Under the pieces are notes generated by a model. It worked only from the letters and a program-made list of their open reading frames with translations. It ran no database searches and was not told where the DNA came from. The translations under genes and the position numbers were made by a program. A stretch of 64,000 bases of DNA from Paenibacillus borealis (GTDB lineage Bacteria > Bacillota > Bacilli > Paenibacillales > Paenibacillaceae). Below are positions 1 through 7,900 of this stretch, one piece after another. The stretch's first letter is position 1, and every line of letters starts with the position of its first letter. The DNA lies in contig NZ_CP009285.1 in assembly GCF_000758665.1 (NCBI RefSeq), positions 5,084,001 to 5,148,000 of the forward strand, given 5' to 3'.

Positions 1-77
1 TACAATAGTAAATAGAGTACGGCTACGGAAGCTAGAATCACTCCGGCAGCAATGCCCAATCTCCGGCTATTCTTCAT
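1..77 (-). CDS. N-terminus of a membrane-anchored or secreted protein (partial)
   Basis: The minus-strand reading frame starts at ATG 77 and runs off the left edge after 25 codons. The visible peptide has a short basic start (MKNSRR) followed by a hydrophobic run rich in Ala, Val, Ile and Leu, as in a signal peptide or single N-terminal membrane anchor. A purine-rich AGGGGATGG lies about 10 bases upstream of the ATG and serves as ribosome binding site. Nothing in the visible part identifies the family. The gene is the next one downstream of the lipoprotein gene on the same strand. Confidence 0.6.
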   Translation of the reverse strand, partial: MKNSRRLGIAAGVILASVAVLYLLL

Positions 78-248
78 GAATCATTCCATCCCCTGTCCAT
101 CCCATGTGTTTGCGCTTACAATACCTTCCATAATACTATAGAATATTTCCGGACAGAATACAAAAAAGCCCATAGAGCAAGCCCCTAAGGACCTGTCTAC
201 AGGCTGTGTGTAATCAATAAAATATTGCAATTACTCTATTAGATTAAA

Positions 249-809
249 TTATTTAACTTCGTTTGCTCCGGTTACAGTACCTTCGATCACAGCAGTAGCC
301 TTCACATCTTCACTTGCATAGTACAGGTTGCCGTCAATGGTAGCATCCTTGTACAGGTTGAATCCGTTAGCTTCTACATATACGTCACCTTTGATGGTAC
401 CGCCTTGAACGCGGAAGTTCTCGCTCTGTACAGTTACTTTAGGTGCTGTCAGCGTGTAAGTAGCTGTTACCTTGTGGTCTGCATCCTGTGCATACAGGGC
501 AAGCTTACGGTAGATCGCTGCAGTTGCGTCGCCTTTGTCATGGAATTCACCGGCTACAACAACATCTTTATCAACGGTCAGATCATTCAGGATTGCTACA
601 ATCCAGTTGCCGCTTTCGCTTACAGCAGCAGTGAAGGCATCTGCCTGGTTAACGATCGAAGCTGTTGTTACGGCATCCGTCTGCTCAGTGGCTGGAGCTG
701 TTGTTGCTGCTGCACCAGTATTGTTTGCTGCGTTATTATCATTCGATCCACAACCCGACAACAATGCTGCTGATACCCCTGCTACTACTAGAACTTTGAA
801 TAATTTCAT
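249..809 (-). CDS. Hypothetical lipoprotein with a bactofilin-like repeat tail
   Basis: A 186-residue protein. The N-terminus is a lipoprotein signal with lipobox LSGC at residues 17-20, so Cys20 is probably the lipid-modified first residue of the mature protein, anchored on the outer face of the membrane. A low-complexity Asn/Ala/Thr linker (about 21-50) follows. The last 60 residues alternate short strands with Gly turns (GTIKGDVYVE, ATIDGNLYY, GTVTG), which resembles the right-handed beta-helix of polymer-forming bactofilin-like proteins. A GGGGGAAT ribosome site precedes ATG 809. The function is unknown and the bactofilin resemblance is only a pattern match. Confidence 0.8.
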   Translation of the reverse strand: MKLFKVLVVAGVSAALLSGCGSNDNNAANNTGAAATTAPATEQTDAVTTASIVNQADAFTAAVSESGNWIVAILNDLTVDKDVVVAGEFHDKGDATAAIYRKLALYAQDADHKVTATYTLTAPKVTVQSENFRVQGGTIKGDVYVEANGFNLYKDATIDGNLYYASEDVKATAVIEGTVTGANEVK

Positions 810-1015
810 TTTTAATTCCCCCTGTTTCTTTTAATTAACTTTATTATATATTAAAATTTTATGATAACAACGTGATAATTTTCACAATATTGTGTCTTTT
901 TTCACAAACAAGCATTTTAATTGTTTCATTTCATGCAAAATACAGCAATTACATACTTATTTGTCTAATTTTGCAGGTGAATCTTCAGCTGCTCCAGCGG
1001 CTGACAGTTTCCATC

Positions 1016-1546
1016 CTACGCCTCCCACTCCTCTCTAAGCAGTCCCATGCGGATCGAATCATAGAACTTCCCGTCGTAGTACCGGCATTTCCGGAGCCTC
1101 GCTTCCATTGTCATGCCTAATTTGACTCCTGTCCTGATCATCCGCTCATTTCCCGACCAGGTGGTATAGCCTACACGGACTAACGGATACGTATTGAACA
1201 GATGTCCGATCCATAGCTTGAGGGCTCTCGTCCCGTAACCGTTGCTCCAGTATGCCGGATCATAGATGATAATGCCCATTTCCAGCCATAGGGAGGGTTC
1301 ATGCTCCCAATAGTAACTGACGTCGCCTATTACCACGCCCTCTATTTCTATTACCCAATTATTCCCGCATCCAACAATCTCGGCTCTGTTCGCGTAATAC
1401 GCTTCCCACGGAATCCGCTTGTGTTCATAATAAGGCGCATCCCATTTCTTCCACTCCGGCACTTCTTCCTTATACACCAGATCCCACAGTCTAGGCAGAT
1501 CCCCTTCAGCTATGGGCCGAATCACCAATTCCTTATCCTGATACAT
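1016..1546 (-). CDS. GNAT family N-acetyltransferase (RimJ/RimL type)
   Basis: A 176-residue protein. It opens with the typical 'LVIRPIAEGDLPRLWDL' strand-helix of RimJ/RimL-type GNAT enzymes and continues with 'EIGIIIYDPAYWSNGYGTRAL'-like elements ('EMGIIIYDP..WSNGYGTRAL'), the acetyl-CoA-binding loop of the fold. The end 'MTMEARLRKCRYYDGKFYDSIRMGLL' is the usual C-terminal strand pattern. It should transfer an acetyl group from acetyl-CoA to a protein N-terminus or small amine, but the substrate cannot be read. Start ATG 1546 has a good GGAGGG site. It stands alone, between a lipoprotein gene and a divergent sigma factor gene. Confidence 0.88.
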   Translation of the reverse strand: MYQDKELVIRPIAEGDLPRLWDLVYKEEVPEWKKWDAPYYEHKRIPWEAYYANRAEIVGCGNNWVIEIEGVVIGDVSYYWEHEPSLWLEMGIIIYDPAYWSNGYGTRALKLWIGHLFNTYPLVRVGYTTWSGNERMIRTGVKLGMTMEARLRKCRYYDGKFYDSIRMGLLREEWEA

Positions 1547-1661
1547 AGATACCCTCCGTTGCAGCTAATATTTTACATACTGTTATTATATTAACTGAAC
1601 TGCTGAAGCTGTTGCTGGTAGTGAACATTTATAATTAAGGAATACTGGATGTAACGGCTGC

Positions 1662-1692
1662 TGTAAACTTTTCACGGAGCTTAGCGTTGTAT
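1662..1692 (+). promoter_or_regulatory. Possible ECF-type promoter of the sigma factor gene
   Basis: TGTAAA at 1662-1667 and CGTT at 1685-1688 are 17 bases apart, which resembles the TGAAAC-N16/17-CGT pattern of ECF sigma promoters and would allow autoregulation of the sigma gene just downstream. A second TGTAAC lies at 1650-1655. The weak point is that the Shine-Dalgarno sequence begins at about 1694, so the untranslated leader would be extremely short. Confidence 0.3.
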
Positions 1693-1710
1693 AGGGGAAG
1701 GGGGCAGGAC

Positions 1711-2205
1711 ATGGCCAAAGAAACCATTCATCAATTTCTGCAGCAAGCCGGAACTTTACTATACCGGTACTTAAGAAAACGCGGACTCGCACGCGAGGAT
1801 GCTGAAGATATCGTTCAGGACACCTGTTATAAATACTTAATCTATCAGGATGGCATCGGCCCGAAACAAGTCATGGGCTGGATGTTCCGTGTCGCGACCA
1901 ATCAGTTCTATGATCTCAAGAGGAAAGATAAACGTCATCCCACGGTCGATGTTGAAGACATTCAACTTCTTTCTTTAACCCATCTGCCGGAGATCCAGCT
2001 GCTGAGGCGGGAAACCGCCCAGAATATCCGCGACACACTGTCTCGGCTCTCTGAGCAGCATCAGGAGCTGCTGATTCTCAAATATGAGCTGAGCCTGACC
2101 TACAAGGAGCTCTCATCCCTGTACGGTATGAATGAGAACACGCTGAAGACCCATGTCACACGCGCCAAAAACCAATTTATCAAACACTATGGGGAGGAAT
2201 ATTAA
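1711..2205 (+). CDS. ECF-type RNA polymerase sigma factor
   Basis: A 164-residue sigma-70 family protein. Region 2 is seen in 'YLRKRGLAREDAEDIVQDTCYKYL', with the conserved DAEDIVQDT, followed by 'WMFRVATNQFYDLKRKDKR' (regions 2.3-2.4). Region 4 is seen in 'LSEQHQELLILKYELSLTYKELSSLYGMNENTLKTHVTRAKNQF', a helix-turn-helix for -35 recognition. There is no region 1.1 or 3, which defines the extracytoplasmic-function class. ATG 1711 is preferred over an in-frame upstream ATG because the purine-rich GGGAAGGGGG lies directly before it. The stop codon abuts the start of the next gene, a membrane protein that should be its anti-sigma factor. Confidence 0.9.
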   Translation: MAKETIHQFLQQAGTLLYRYLRKRGLAREDAEDIVQDTCYKYLIYQDGIGPKQVMGWMFRVATNQFYDLKRKDKRHPTVDVEDIQLLSLTHLPEIQLLRRETAQNIRDTLSRLSEQHQELLILKYELSLTYKELSSLYGMNENTLKTHVTRAKNQFIKHYGEEY

Positions 2206-3198
2206 ATGGATCAGAATCAGGAGCAGGACCAGTTTATTTTCGGAGGGAAGCAGACTCAGCAGCTCATTCAAAAAGCCAGACTCCGCTCCACCCTGAAGAC
2301 CATTGGCATCATTGTTGTCGTAACCCCCATCATACTCGCCGTTATCTGGTATGGCCTCTATCATTTGAGATTGGCTCAGGGCAGCAAGGTGCAATCAGAG
2401 ATTCTCTGGAAAAATGAGATCAGCGCCCCCAATGTCCACATCAGCAACCAGTCGGTCAAATTGGATAGCTTTGGAGGCGAAACCTACAATCAGACTTACA
2501 AATGGCTGGGAAACAAACCTTATATCTGGCAGCCCATCGAGGAAACTTATAATCTGCTGGGCCGCTCCACCGGCAGGTATGGCGCATTCGGAGCGATTTC
2601 TCTGCCGGAGCAGCTAAGTGCAGCTTCCCCGCACCGTTATAACTCTGCCACAGGGGACCGGGAAATGATCTTTTACCATCCGGAGATTGCCTATGATTCA
2701 TATGAGGACAGCATCAGCCAGCTGAAGCAGCTGGAAGACGATACTCTCGTGGAGCTCGCTTTGTCTTTTGACCAAGCCTATACGCTTGAAGAGACCCAGA
2801 AGCTTCTGCCTGCCGGGGTGCAGTCTGTCTGGTTATGGACGGATGCATATACCCCCTCTTATAAAAAATACCTGAAGGAAACGCGGCAAACCATCGCGGC
2901 TGATTCGATGATTATCTACGGATTTCATGGCGAGCAGTTCGCCCCTTACGGTGGTGTGAACTCCTTCATTAACAGTGTCGAGCAGCTGCGCAAGCACGGT
3001 AAGAACTTCACCTGGGAAGCAGATCAGGTTCATGAAAGCCTGGCCGGGGATAATGATATTCTGGAGCCGGGCGATATCACAATCATTGGCGCCGTCGTCA
3101 CAGGAACCGCCAAACAGCTGGAAGCTCTGCAGAACCAGGCTTATATCAAAGGATCAACTTTCGGAGTTGTCTCTGATTCTATTGCACTTCCTAATTAA
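2206..3198 (+). CDS. Membrane-bound anti-sigma factor (Sigma_reg_N/Sigma_reg_C type)
   Basis: A 330-residue protein with a 32-residue cytoplasmic N-terminus, one membrane segment (about residues 33-52) and a large extracytoplasmic domain. This layout and position match the Firmicute sigma-regulator proteins that hold a partner ECF sigma factor inactive and release it on an envelope signal. The gene begins on the base after the sigma factor stop codon and its ribosome site GGGGAGG lies inside the sigma gene, so the two are translationally coupled. The C-terminal part contains 'GAVVTGTAKQLEALQNQAYIKGSTFGVV', like the C-terminal domain of the family. The identity of the signal is unknown. Confidence 0.82.
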   Translation: MDQNQEQDQFIFGGKQTQQLIQKARLRSTLKTIGIIVVVTPIILAVIWYGLYHLRLAQGSKVQSEILWKNEISAPNVHISNQSVKLDSFGGETYNQTYKWLGNKPYIWQPIEETYNLLGRSTGRYGAFGAISLPEQLSAASPHRYNSATGDREMIFYHPEIAYDSYEDSISQLKQLEDDTLVELALSFDQAYTLEETQKLLPAGVQSVWLWTDAYTPSYKKYLKETRQTIAADSMIIYGFHGEQFAPYGGVNSFINSVEQLRKHGKNFTWEADQVHESLAGDNDILEPGDITIIGAVVTGTAKQLEALQNQAYIKGSTFGVVSDSIALPN

Positions 3199-3373
3199 GC
3201 TGTCGGTACAAGAAATCTTTCAGCCGGACGGGTGAGTTGGACTTCTTCACTACAGATTGAGATAATTAAGCCGAATCTATCCAAGATCACTGCAAATCAT
3301 AAAACAAGGAAGGCAGCATCATGGGCAGCATGATATAAAAGCTACCCGGACGACATACCGAAAGGACACTACC

Positions 3374-4330
3374 ATGAATCTGTCAGCATTATCTGCCTCA
3401 CTAGAACCACTGAATCTGCGGAGCTGTCTGATCCAGCAGCAAGGCCGTCTGATCTTTGAACATTATAGAGATCAGCGCACCTGTTCCGAGATTGCCAAGA
3501 TCAACTCCTGCACCAAGAGCATATTGTCAGCGCTGGTCTGTATCGCGATGGACCAGGGTCATCTTTCCGGTCCTTCTGCTCCACTCAGCGAGTTCTTCCC
3601 GCAGCTCAGCCGCGATGCTGATACACGCAAGCAGCAAATTACAATCGGACAGCTGCTCACCATGTCTGCCGGTTTTCGCTGGACCGAGTTCGGCGGAGCG
3701 AATTCCTTCCCCAAGATGACCCGCTCCCCCCATTGGGTGAACTATGTGCTGGAGCAGCCGCTCGCGGATGAACCGGGTACCCGGATGGAGTACAACTCAG
3801 GGATTTCGCAATTGCTGTCGTCTATTGTGGTGCAGGCTTCGGGAATGAGCACAGCAAGATTCGCGGAACAATATCTCTTCGGACCTCTCGGAATTACGGA
3901 GTATGAATGGGAGACTGATCCCCAAGGCATCCATACGGGCGGCTACGGGCTGAAGCTGCGGCCCACCGGCCTGCTGAATTTCGGACAGCTGTATCTACAG
4001 CAGGGAGTTTGGGAGAATTCGCAGATTATTTCCAGCGAATGGGTAGCACGTTCGGCACAGCCCGCTATGCAGACTGAGCCGCCCCGCCATGGCGGATACG
4101 GCTGGCACTGGTGGACAGACACAATAACGGGTGATACCAGAACCGGAGAGTCTGCTGCTGTGGATTATTATTATGCACGGGGCTATGCCGGGCAGTTTGT
4201 ATATGTACTGCCGGAGCTCGAGACGGTGGTCGTGCTGACCCGGGACAATATGCGGGGCCGTAACAACCCGCCGCCTGACGTATTCGGCGAGTATATCGCA
4301 CCTCTGCTAGTTAATCCAGAGGGATTTTAG
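3374..4330 (+). CDS. Beta-lactamase-related serine hydrolase
   Basis: A 318-residue protein of the class C beta-lactamase/penicillin-binding-protein-like hydrolase fold. The active-site SxxK is Ser45-Cys-Thr-Lys48, and a YxN-type motif appears in 'MEYNSG'. 'GGYGWHWW' and 'YYARGYAGQFVYVLPELETVVVLTRDN' match the C-terminal strand region of this family ('GxxGQ.. v.P....vvv'). There is no signal peptide, so it probably acts in the cytoplasm as an esterase, amidase or peptidase on an unknown substrate. A GAAAGGA ribosome site precedes the ATG. It ends 20 bases inside the convergent methyltransferase gene. Confidence 0.85.
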   Translation: MNLSALSASLEPLNLRSCLIQQQGRLIFEHYRDQRTCSEIAKINSCTKSILSALVCIAMDQGHLSGPSAPLSEFFPQLSRDADTRKQQITIGQLLTMSAGFRWTEFGGANSFPKMTRSPHWVNYVLEQPLADEPGTRMEYNSGISQLLSSIVVQASGMSTARFAEQYLFGPLGITEYEWETDPQGIHTGGYGLKLRPTGLLNFGQLYLQQGVWENSQIISSEWVARSAQPAMQTEPPRHGGYGWHWWTDTITGDTRTGESAAVDYYYARGYAGQFVYVLPELETVVVLTRDNMRGRNNPPPDVFGEYIAPLLVNPEGF

Positions 4331-5094
4331 AAGCCTGCAAATAAGCCGCTTCTCCGGTGAAACCAAGCAGCTCCCCGCCTTCTTCGCGTACGCTGAAGAA
4401 ATCCCAGGTTGCCTGTGGTGACTGCCGGAAGGCGGCTTCTACGCGTTCCCGCTCCAGTTGCGTAAGACCTGCCCGTTCACACCAGGAGGCAAATTCAAAC
4501 GGCTTGGCAAAGCATATTAACGCTTCCAGACGGAAGCCTGAATGCTCCAGCCTCTGAATCCATTCCGATTTGGGCAGGGCCCGGACATGACTGGGATCTC
4601 TCAGCTTCTCCACCTCATTATAGAATCCGCCCAGCGCTTCGTCCTCCGGCACAACATTATCAATCAGCTGGAGCCTTCCGCCCGGCTTCAGCACCCGGTA
4701 AGCTTCGGAGATGAAAGCCTGAACCTCCGGGAAGTGGTGGGCTGCAATCCGGCAGGTGACCAGCTCGAAGGTATCCGCAGCGAATGGCAGCGCCTCTGCA
4801 TCTCCTCTGACGAAATGAACATTCAAATGACCGTTTCCCTGAATAAAGGCAGCTGCCGACTTCAGCATTTCTTCAGTCAGATCAAAGGCTGTCACCTGTT
4901 TAACCAGCGGAGCCAGCGCATTTGCGACATGCCCGCCGCCCGTGGCAATATCAAGCACGTTCATCTCCGTGAGCCTGTGAAGCAGCTACGAGCAGCGCCA
5001 GATCTTCCCCTTGGGCATGATGGCTGCTGGTCACATATTTCCCGGCATTTCTGGCAAACTGCTGCTGGACCTGAGCTTTAATCGGATCAGACAT
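4311..5094 (-). pseudogene. Class I SAM-dependent methyltransferase with an apparent frameshift
   Basis: A YcgJ/UbiE-like methyltransferase. The main frame (4311-4964) carries motif I 'VLDIATGGGHVANAL', then 'VTAFDLTEEML', 'VRGDAEALPFAADTFELVTCRIAAHHF' and 'YRVLKPGGRLQLIDNV', all typical SAM-binding elements. The N-terminal helix is present in another frame, starting at ATG 5094 (MSDPIKAQVQQQF..) with a GGGGG ribosome site, and reading on to a stop just past the junction. The two frames differ by one base, and the change lies between about 4965 and 4990. A shortened product from ATG 4964 would lack the N-terminal helix. The gene start overlaps the end of the GerAB remnant by eight bases. Confidence 0.8.
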
Positions 5095-5508
5095 TGGGTT
5101 CCGCCCCCTGCTTAAATACATTCAGATACCAGACTTCATTAAGCTCGGCAATCACGGAAGGATTATCCCAGACATTCATCGCCAGCGGAATACTGGCCAG
5201 GGCCAGCGGTATCAGGAGTCCGGTATAGTGCCGTAAGTAATACTAAGGTGATGCCGGTAATCCACGTGCTGTGGATCAGTGCCTTTTTATAAGCTTGTTT
5301 ATTCTTCATCAATGGGACCAGGAACAGACTTAACGCAACCTCACTGTTGGGATAAGCCATGAAATTTATTGTACCTTCAACAACAGGATGAACGCCCTTC
5401 TCAAACACAGGCAGAAAGTTGCTCCAGTCCGCCCCATATATAAGTGAGAGCAGCAGCATTACCAGCAGTACCAAAGCAATGGGAAAGAATTGCTGGTAAA
5501 AATTTCAT
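5087..5508 (-). pseudogene. Truncated and frameshifted GerAB-family spore germination permease
   Basis: The minus strand encodes only the C-terminal part of a GerAB-type (APC superfamily) germinant-receptor permease: a hydrophobic segment, 'GADWSNFLPVFEKGVHPVVEG', a membrane segment with 'YPNSEVALSLFLVPLM', 'KKALIHSTWITG', and after a frame change near 5230 'TGLLIPLALASIPLAMNVWDNPSVIAELNEVW'. An intact member has about 360 residues and ten membrane segments, whereas here about 135 remain. The first codons after ATG 5508 are also in a different frame from the body. No gerAA or gerAC partner is present. It is a relic of a germination operon, and its stop codon overlaps the start of the methyltransferase gene. 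Confidence 0.72.
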
Positions 5509-5635
5509 GCTGATGTCTCCCTGCTGCTGATATCTCTAACTTATGGAGTCTAGTGTTGCCTAACAGGGTTAATTTCTAAACAAAAAAACTCCAATTCAGC
5601 CGGACTGGCGAAATGGAGCACTTATGTATATACGC

Positions 5636-5677
5636 ATAAATCCCCGCTGCCTGATTGCTTGAGGCACGGGGATTTAT
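5636..5677. terminator. Stem-loop, possible terminator
   Basis: ATAAATCCCCG (5636-5646) pairs with CGGGGATTTAT (5667-5677). TGCCT and AGGCA extend the stem inwards after one unpaired base. There is no strong T-run, so it could also be a relic of a palindromic repeat. Confidence 0.45.
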
Positions 5678-5892
5678 GTGTTAATTCCTGTATTCACTTC
5701 AATCGTTTCCTCCTGATAACAAAGCCATATCCCTGACATGGTGATTGTTCTAATTTCATATTACCGTGTTGCCCGTTCGCTCCTCTTCGGAGTGTTGCTC
5801 CATGTCCTGCATATGGGGTGGATTCCCGCGTACACGATTTCACGAAAAACGTTTTCACGGACGCTTTTCCTGCTGTGAACAATCGTATTAGT

Positions 5893-6075
5893 ACGCTTCG
5901 CTAACCTTTTTCAACGGAATCACGCTCTTTCTTCCGCAAGATCACTCTTGCTTGAATGAATAGCTTTGGTTCACCTTCAAAGATTTGCTCTTGGGTTCCC
6001 GCATACCCACGATCTGCCAGAAGATGTTATCATCCACCTTCCTATCAGCAGCCGATTCCGGCACGCTTCGCTAAC
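5893..6075. repeat. 13-bp direct repeat, two copies
   Basis: ACGCTTCGCTAAC occurs at 5893-5905 and again at 6063-6075 in the same orientation, 170 bases apart, inside DNA without genes. Each copy contains the short palindrome-like core GCTTCGC. It may mark the ends of a removed or decayed insertion. Confidence 0.6.
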
Positions 6076-6370
6076 GCTAGTACATCGGGATTCTCTCCTT
6101 TCCTTCATTCATTGCTAAATTTAGGAATGAGGCAATCACCTATGGTTACCACCTGTGAATTGTTGCTTGTGGTTCCTTTGGTGATGTCTACATTATACAC
6201 TGGGATCGATAAAATTTAAAACTTCAAAAAACTGCATATCCCTCCATAATTCCTGATATTCCCTACTCTTTATGAGCAGAAAGCCCATGTCTAACGATTA
6301 CTCTTTGTAAATATTATTTGCTCCCGCATGCTGTCTCTATGTCATGTATGCGTTATCATTAGTCGGATTT

Positions 6371-6409
6371 CCGGCCGGCATCCGGGATAACTTCCTGAAT
6401 GCCGGCCGG
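6371..6409. terminator. Intrinsic terminator-like hairpin after the CPBP gene
   Basis: CCGGCCGGCAT (6371-6381) and ATGCCGGCCGG (6399-6409) form a perfect 11-bp GC-rich stem six bases beyond the stop of the CPBP protease gene. The T-rich side (TTAATTTTA) lies on the plus strand. Confidence 0.6.
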
Positions 6410-6415
6410 TTAATT

Positions 6416-7174
6416 TTACATTGACAGGCTATGATTTTTATTCCGCCGGGTTAATTCAATTACTAAATAAATGCCATACAGCAGGTACATGATATTCAGA
6501 ATACCCACCAGCAGAACCTCTTGCACCACATTGTCATTGCTGACCAACGCCAGAGCATCATAAATGAAATGAAAGGCAATCAGCGGAATAATATTGTTGC
6601 CTGCCTCAATCAGCAGGGCGAGTACACAGCCAAGCAGCAGGGCATTGGCAACCTGGAGAAGCGTGCTTATGATATCTTTTCCGCCAAACGCGTTGGCCAT
6701 ATGTAGAACACCAAAGAATACAGACGAGAAAACAATATAAAATACAGGACCCTTATGCTTCAGCTTATCTCTGATGATTCCTCTGAAAATGGATTCCTCA
6801 GTATAACCCACCAGCATAGTCATGATCACGATACTGATCACTTCAGCAGCCGTCATCTCGACATTGATTCCAGACATAACCGGCTGGGCTACCGCAATAA
6901 TCAACAGTGGGATGTAGAACAGCACAGGCACGGCCTGCTTGGCGTCAAGCTTGCGGAAGCCAAATCTCTCCAGTGAGGAATCCCTCCGCTTCATATATAC
7001 AGTAACGATGACGGCCATAACCAGGAAGGCGCAGGCCTGGGCATTTCTTACCCCCATGTCCTCAAACTCCTGAATGGATGCTACTGCAGATGCTACTGAA
7101 ACGAGAAGGGTCAGGACAACTCCCAGCATCAGCGAGAAAATGACCGGGTGTCCTTTTGCAGCGGTGTTCTTCAT
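6416..7174 (-). CDS. CPBP family intramembrane glutamic endopeptidase
   Basis: A 252-residue polytopic membrane protein of the CPBP (Abi, CaaX-protease-and-bacteriocin-processing) family. The signature residues are all present: Glu126-Glu127-x3-Arg131 in 'GYTEESIFRG', His158-x-x-Asn161 in 'GVLHMAN', and a final His in 'LIAFHFIYD'. These form the intramembrane active site. Members cleave membrane-bound substrates or protect against self-made bacteriocins, but the substrate here is unknown. No bacteriocin gene lies nearby. It is a single-gene unit with a hairpin directly downstream. Confidence 0.9.
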   Translation of the reverse strand: MKNTAAKGHPVIFSLMLGVVLTLLVSVASAVASIQEFEDMGVRNAQACAFLVMAVIVTVYMKRRDSSLERFGFRKLDAKQAVPVLFYIPLLIIAVAQPVMSGINVEMTAAEVISIVIMTMLVGYTEESIFRGIIRDKLKHKGPVFYIVFSSVFFGVLHMANAFGGKDIISTLLQVANALLLGCVLALLIEAGNNIIPLIAFHFIYDALALVSNDNVVQEVLLVGILNIMYLLYGIYLVIELTRRNKNHSLSM

Positions 7175-7406
7175 CTTTTATCTCCTTTTATGAGTTGGTT
7201 TCATCATTGTCAATCAAGGACAATAATGGATTTATTGTAAACGATCCCTTGGAAATATACTACAATTTTCGCTGCTGCTATCACATTTCAGTACATCCCC
7301 TTACCTAATATTCCAGTGGGAAAAACGGCTGGCGCATGCTATAATCTCTGAGTCCTATAATGAGAATTGAACATAAGTATTGGGGTTGCAGGAGGTTTCT
7401 ATCAAC

Positions 7407-7775
7407 ATGAACAGTCCTATTAAAATCTTTAAAGTGACCGTACAGCTGGAGAAGGATGAATATGATGTCGAGGCCAGTCATTGGAGACTGCTGGTGGAAA
7501 CGAACCGCTACTATGAAATCAAACCCGAAAGCGGCCCAGTAAAGCGGATTTACAAAGAAAAAATGAATACGGTAGTGGATGATACCAAATCCTACACAGA
7601 TGGATATCTGGCTTGTTCGGCATTCTGTATCGAAGACCGTATTCATGATATGCATATTGAAATGCTGCACAAGCTGCAGATGAAGGTCAAGGCATATATG
7701 GATGAGCTGCAGATGAATCAGCAGGCCATCGAGCTGCAGATCAAGTGCCCCAGGGCAGTACCGCACAGGAAGTAA
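7407..7775 (+). CDS. Hypothetical protein, 122 residues
   Basis: A small soluble protein of unknown family. ATG 7407 is chosen because a full AGGAGG ribosome site lies at 7390-7395. The first half alternates beta-like stretches (IKIFKVTVQLEK, WRLLVETNRYYEI). The C-terminal third is strongly helical and charged (IHDMHIEMLHKLQMKVKAYMDELQMNQQAIELQIK), so a dimerising helix is likely. There are no membrane segments and no catalytic motif. It is followed by a strong bidirectional terminator shared with the cheA operon. Confidence 0.7.
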   Translation: MNSPIKIFKVTVQLEKDEYDVEASHWRLLVETNRYYEIKPESGPVKRIYKEKMNTVVDDTKSYTDGYLACSAFCIEDRIHDMHIEMLHKLQMKVKAYMDELQMNQQAIELQIKCPRAVPHRK

Positions 7776-7796
7776 CTCCGCTTTACAGCTGGCGGC

Positions 7797-7850
7797 ACGC
7801 AAAAAACCGGAAGAATCGCAGTGTGCTGCGGATCTTCCGGTTTTTTGCGT
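7797..7850. terminator. Bidirectional intrinsic terminator
   Basis: Long inverted repeat: ACGCAAAAAACCGGAAGA-type arm (7797-7820) against its complement (7827-7850) with a six-base loop, ending in TTTTTT on both strands. It separates the convergent small hypothetical gene and cheA. Confidence 0.9.
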
Positions 7851-7900
7851 ATCTGATTTAATTACAGCAATCCGGCGTTCTTCCCGGCTTGGAAAACATC

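Larger units (their letters stand above)
5509..6370. other. Gene-free region of about 860 bases
   Basis: No reading frame here has a credible start, ribosome site and recognisable protein. The segment holds an 11-bp inverted repeat (5636-5677) and two copies of a 13-bp direct repeat (5893 and 6063). It follows a truncated permease gene, so it may be the scar of a deletion or of a lost mobile element, but no transposase motif could be recognised. Confidence 0.5.

Noticed and set aside
5694..5882. Minus-strand 62-codon frame in the gene-free region, as a transposase or intron remnant
   Set aside because: No catalytic motif or recognisable family segment could be read, and the start has no ribosome site.
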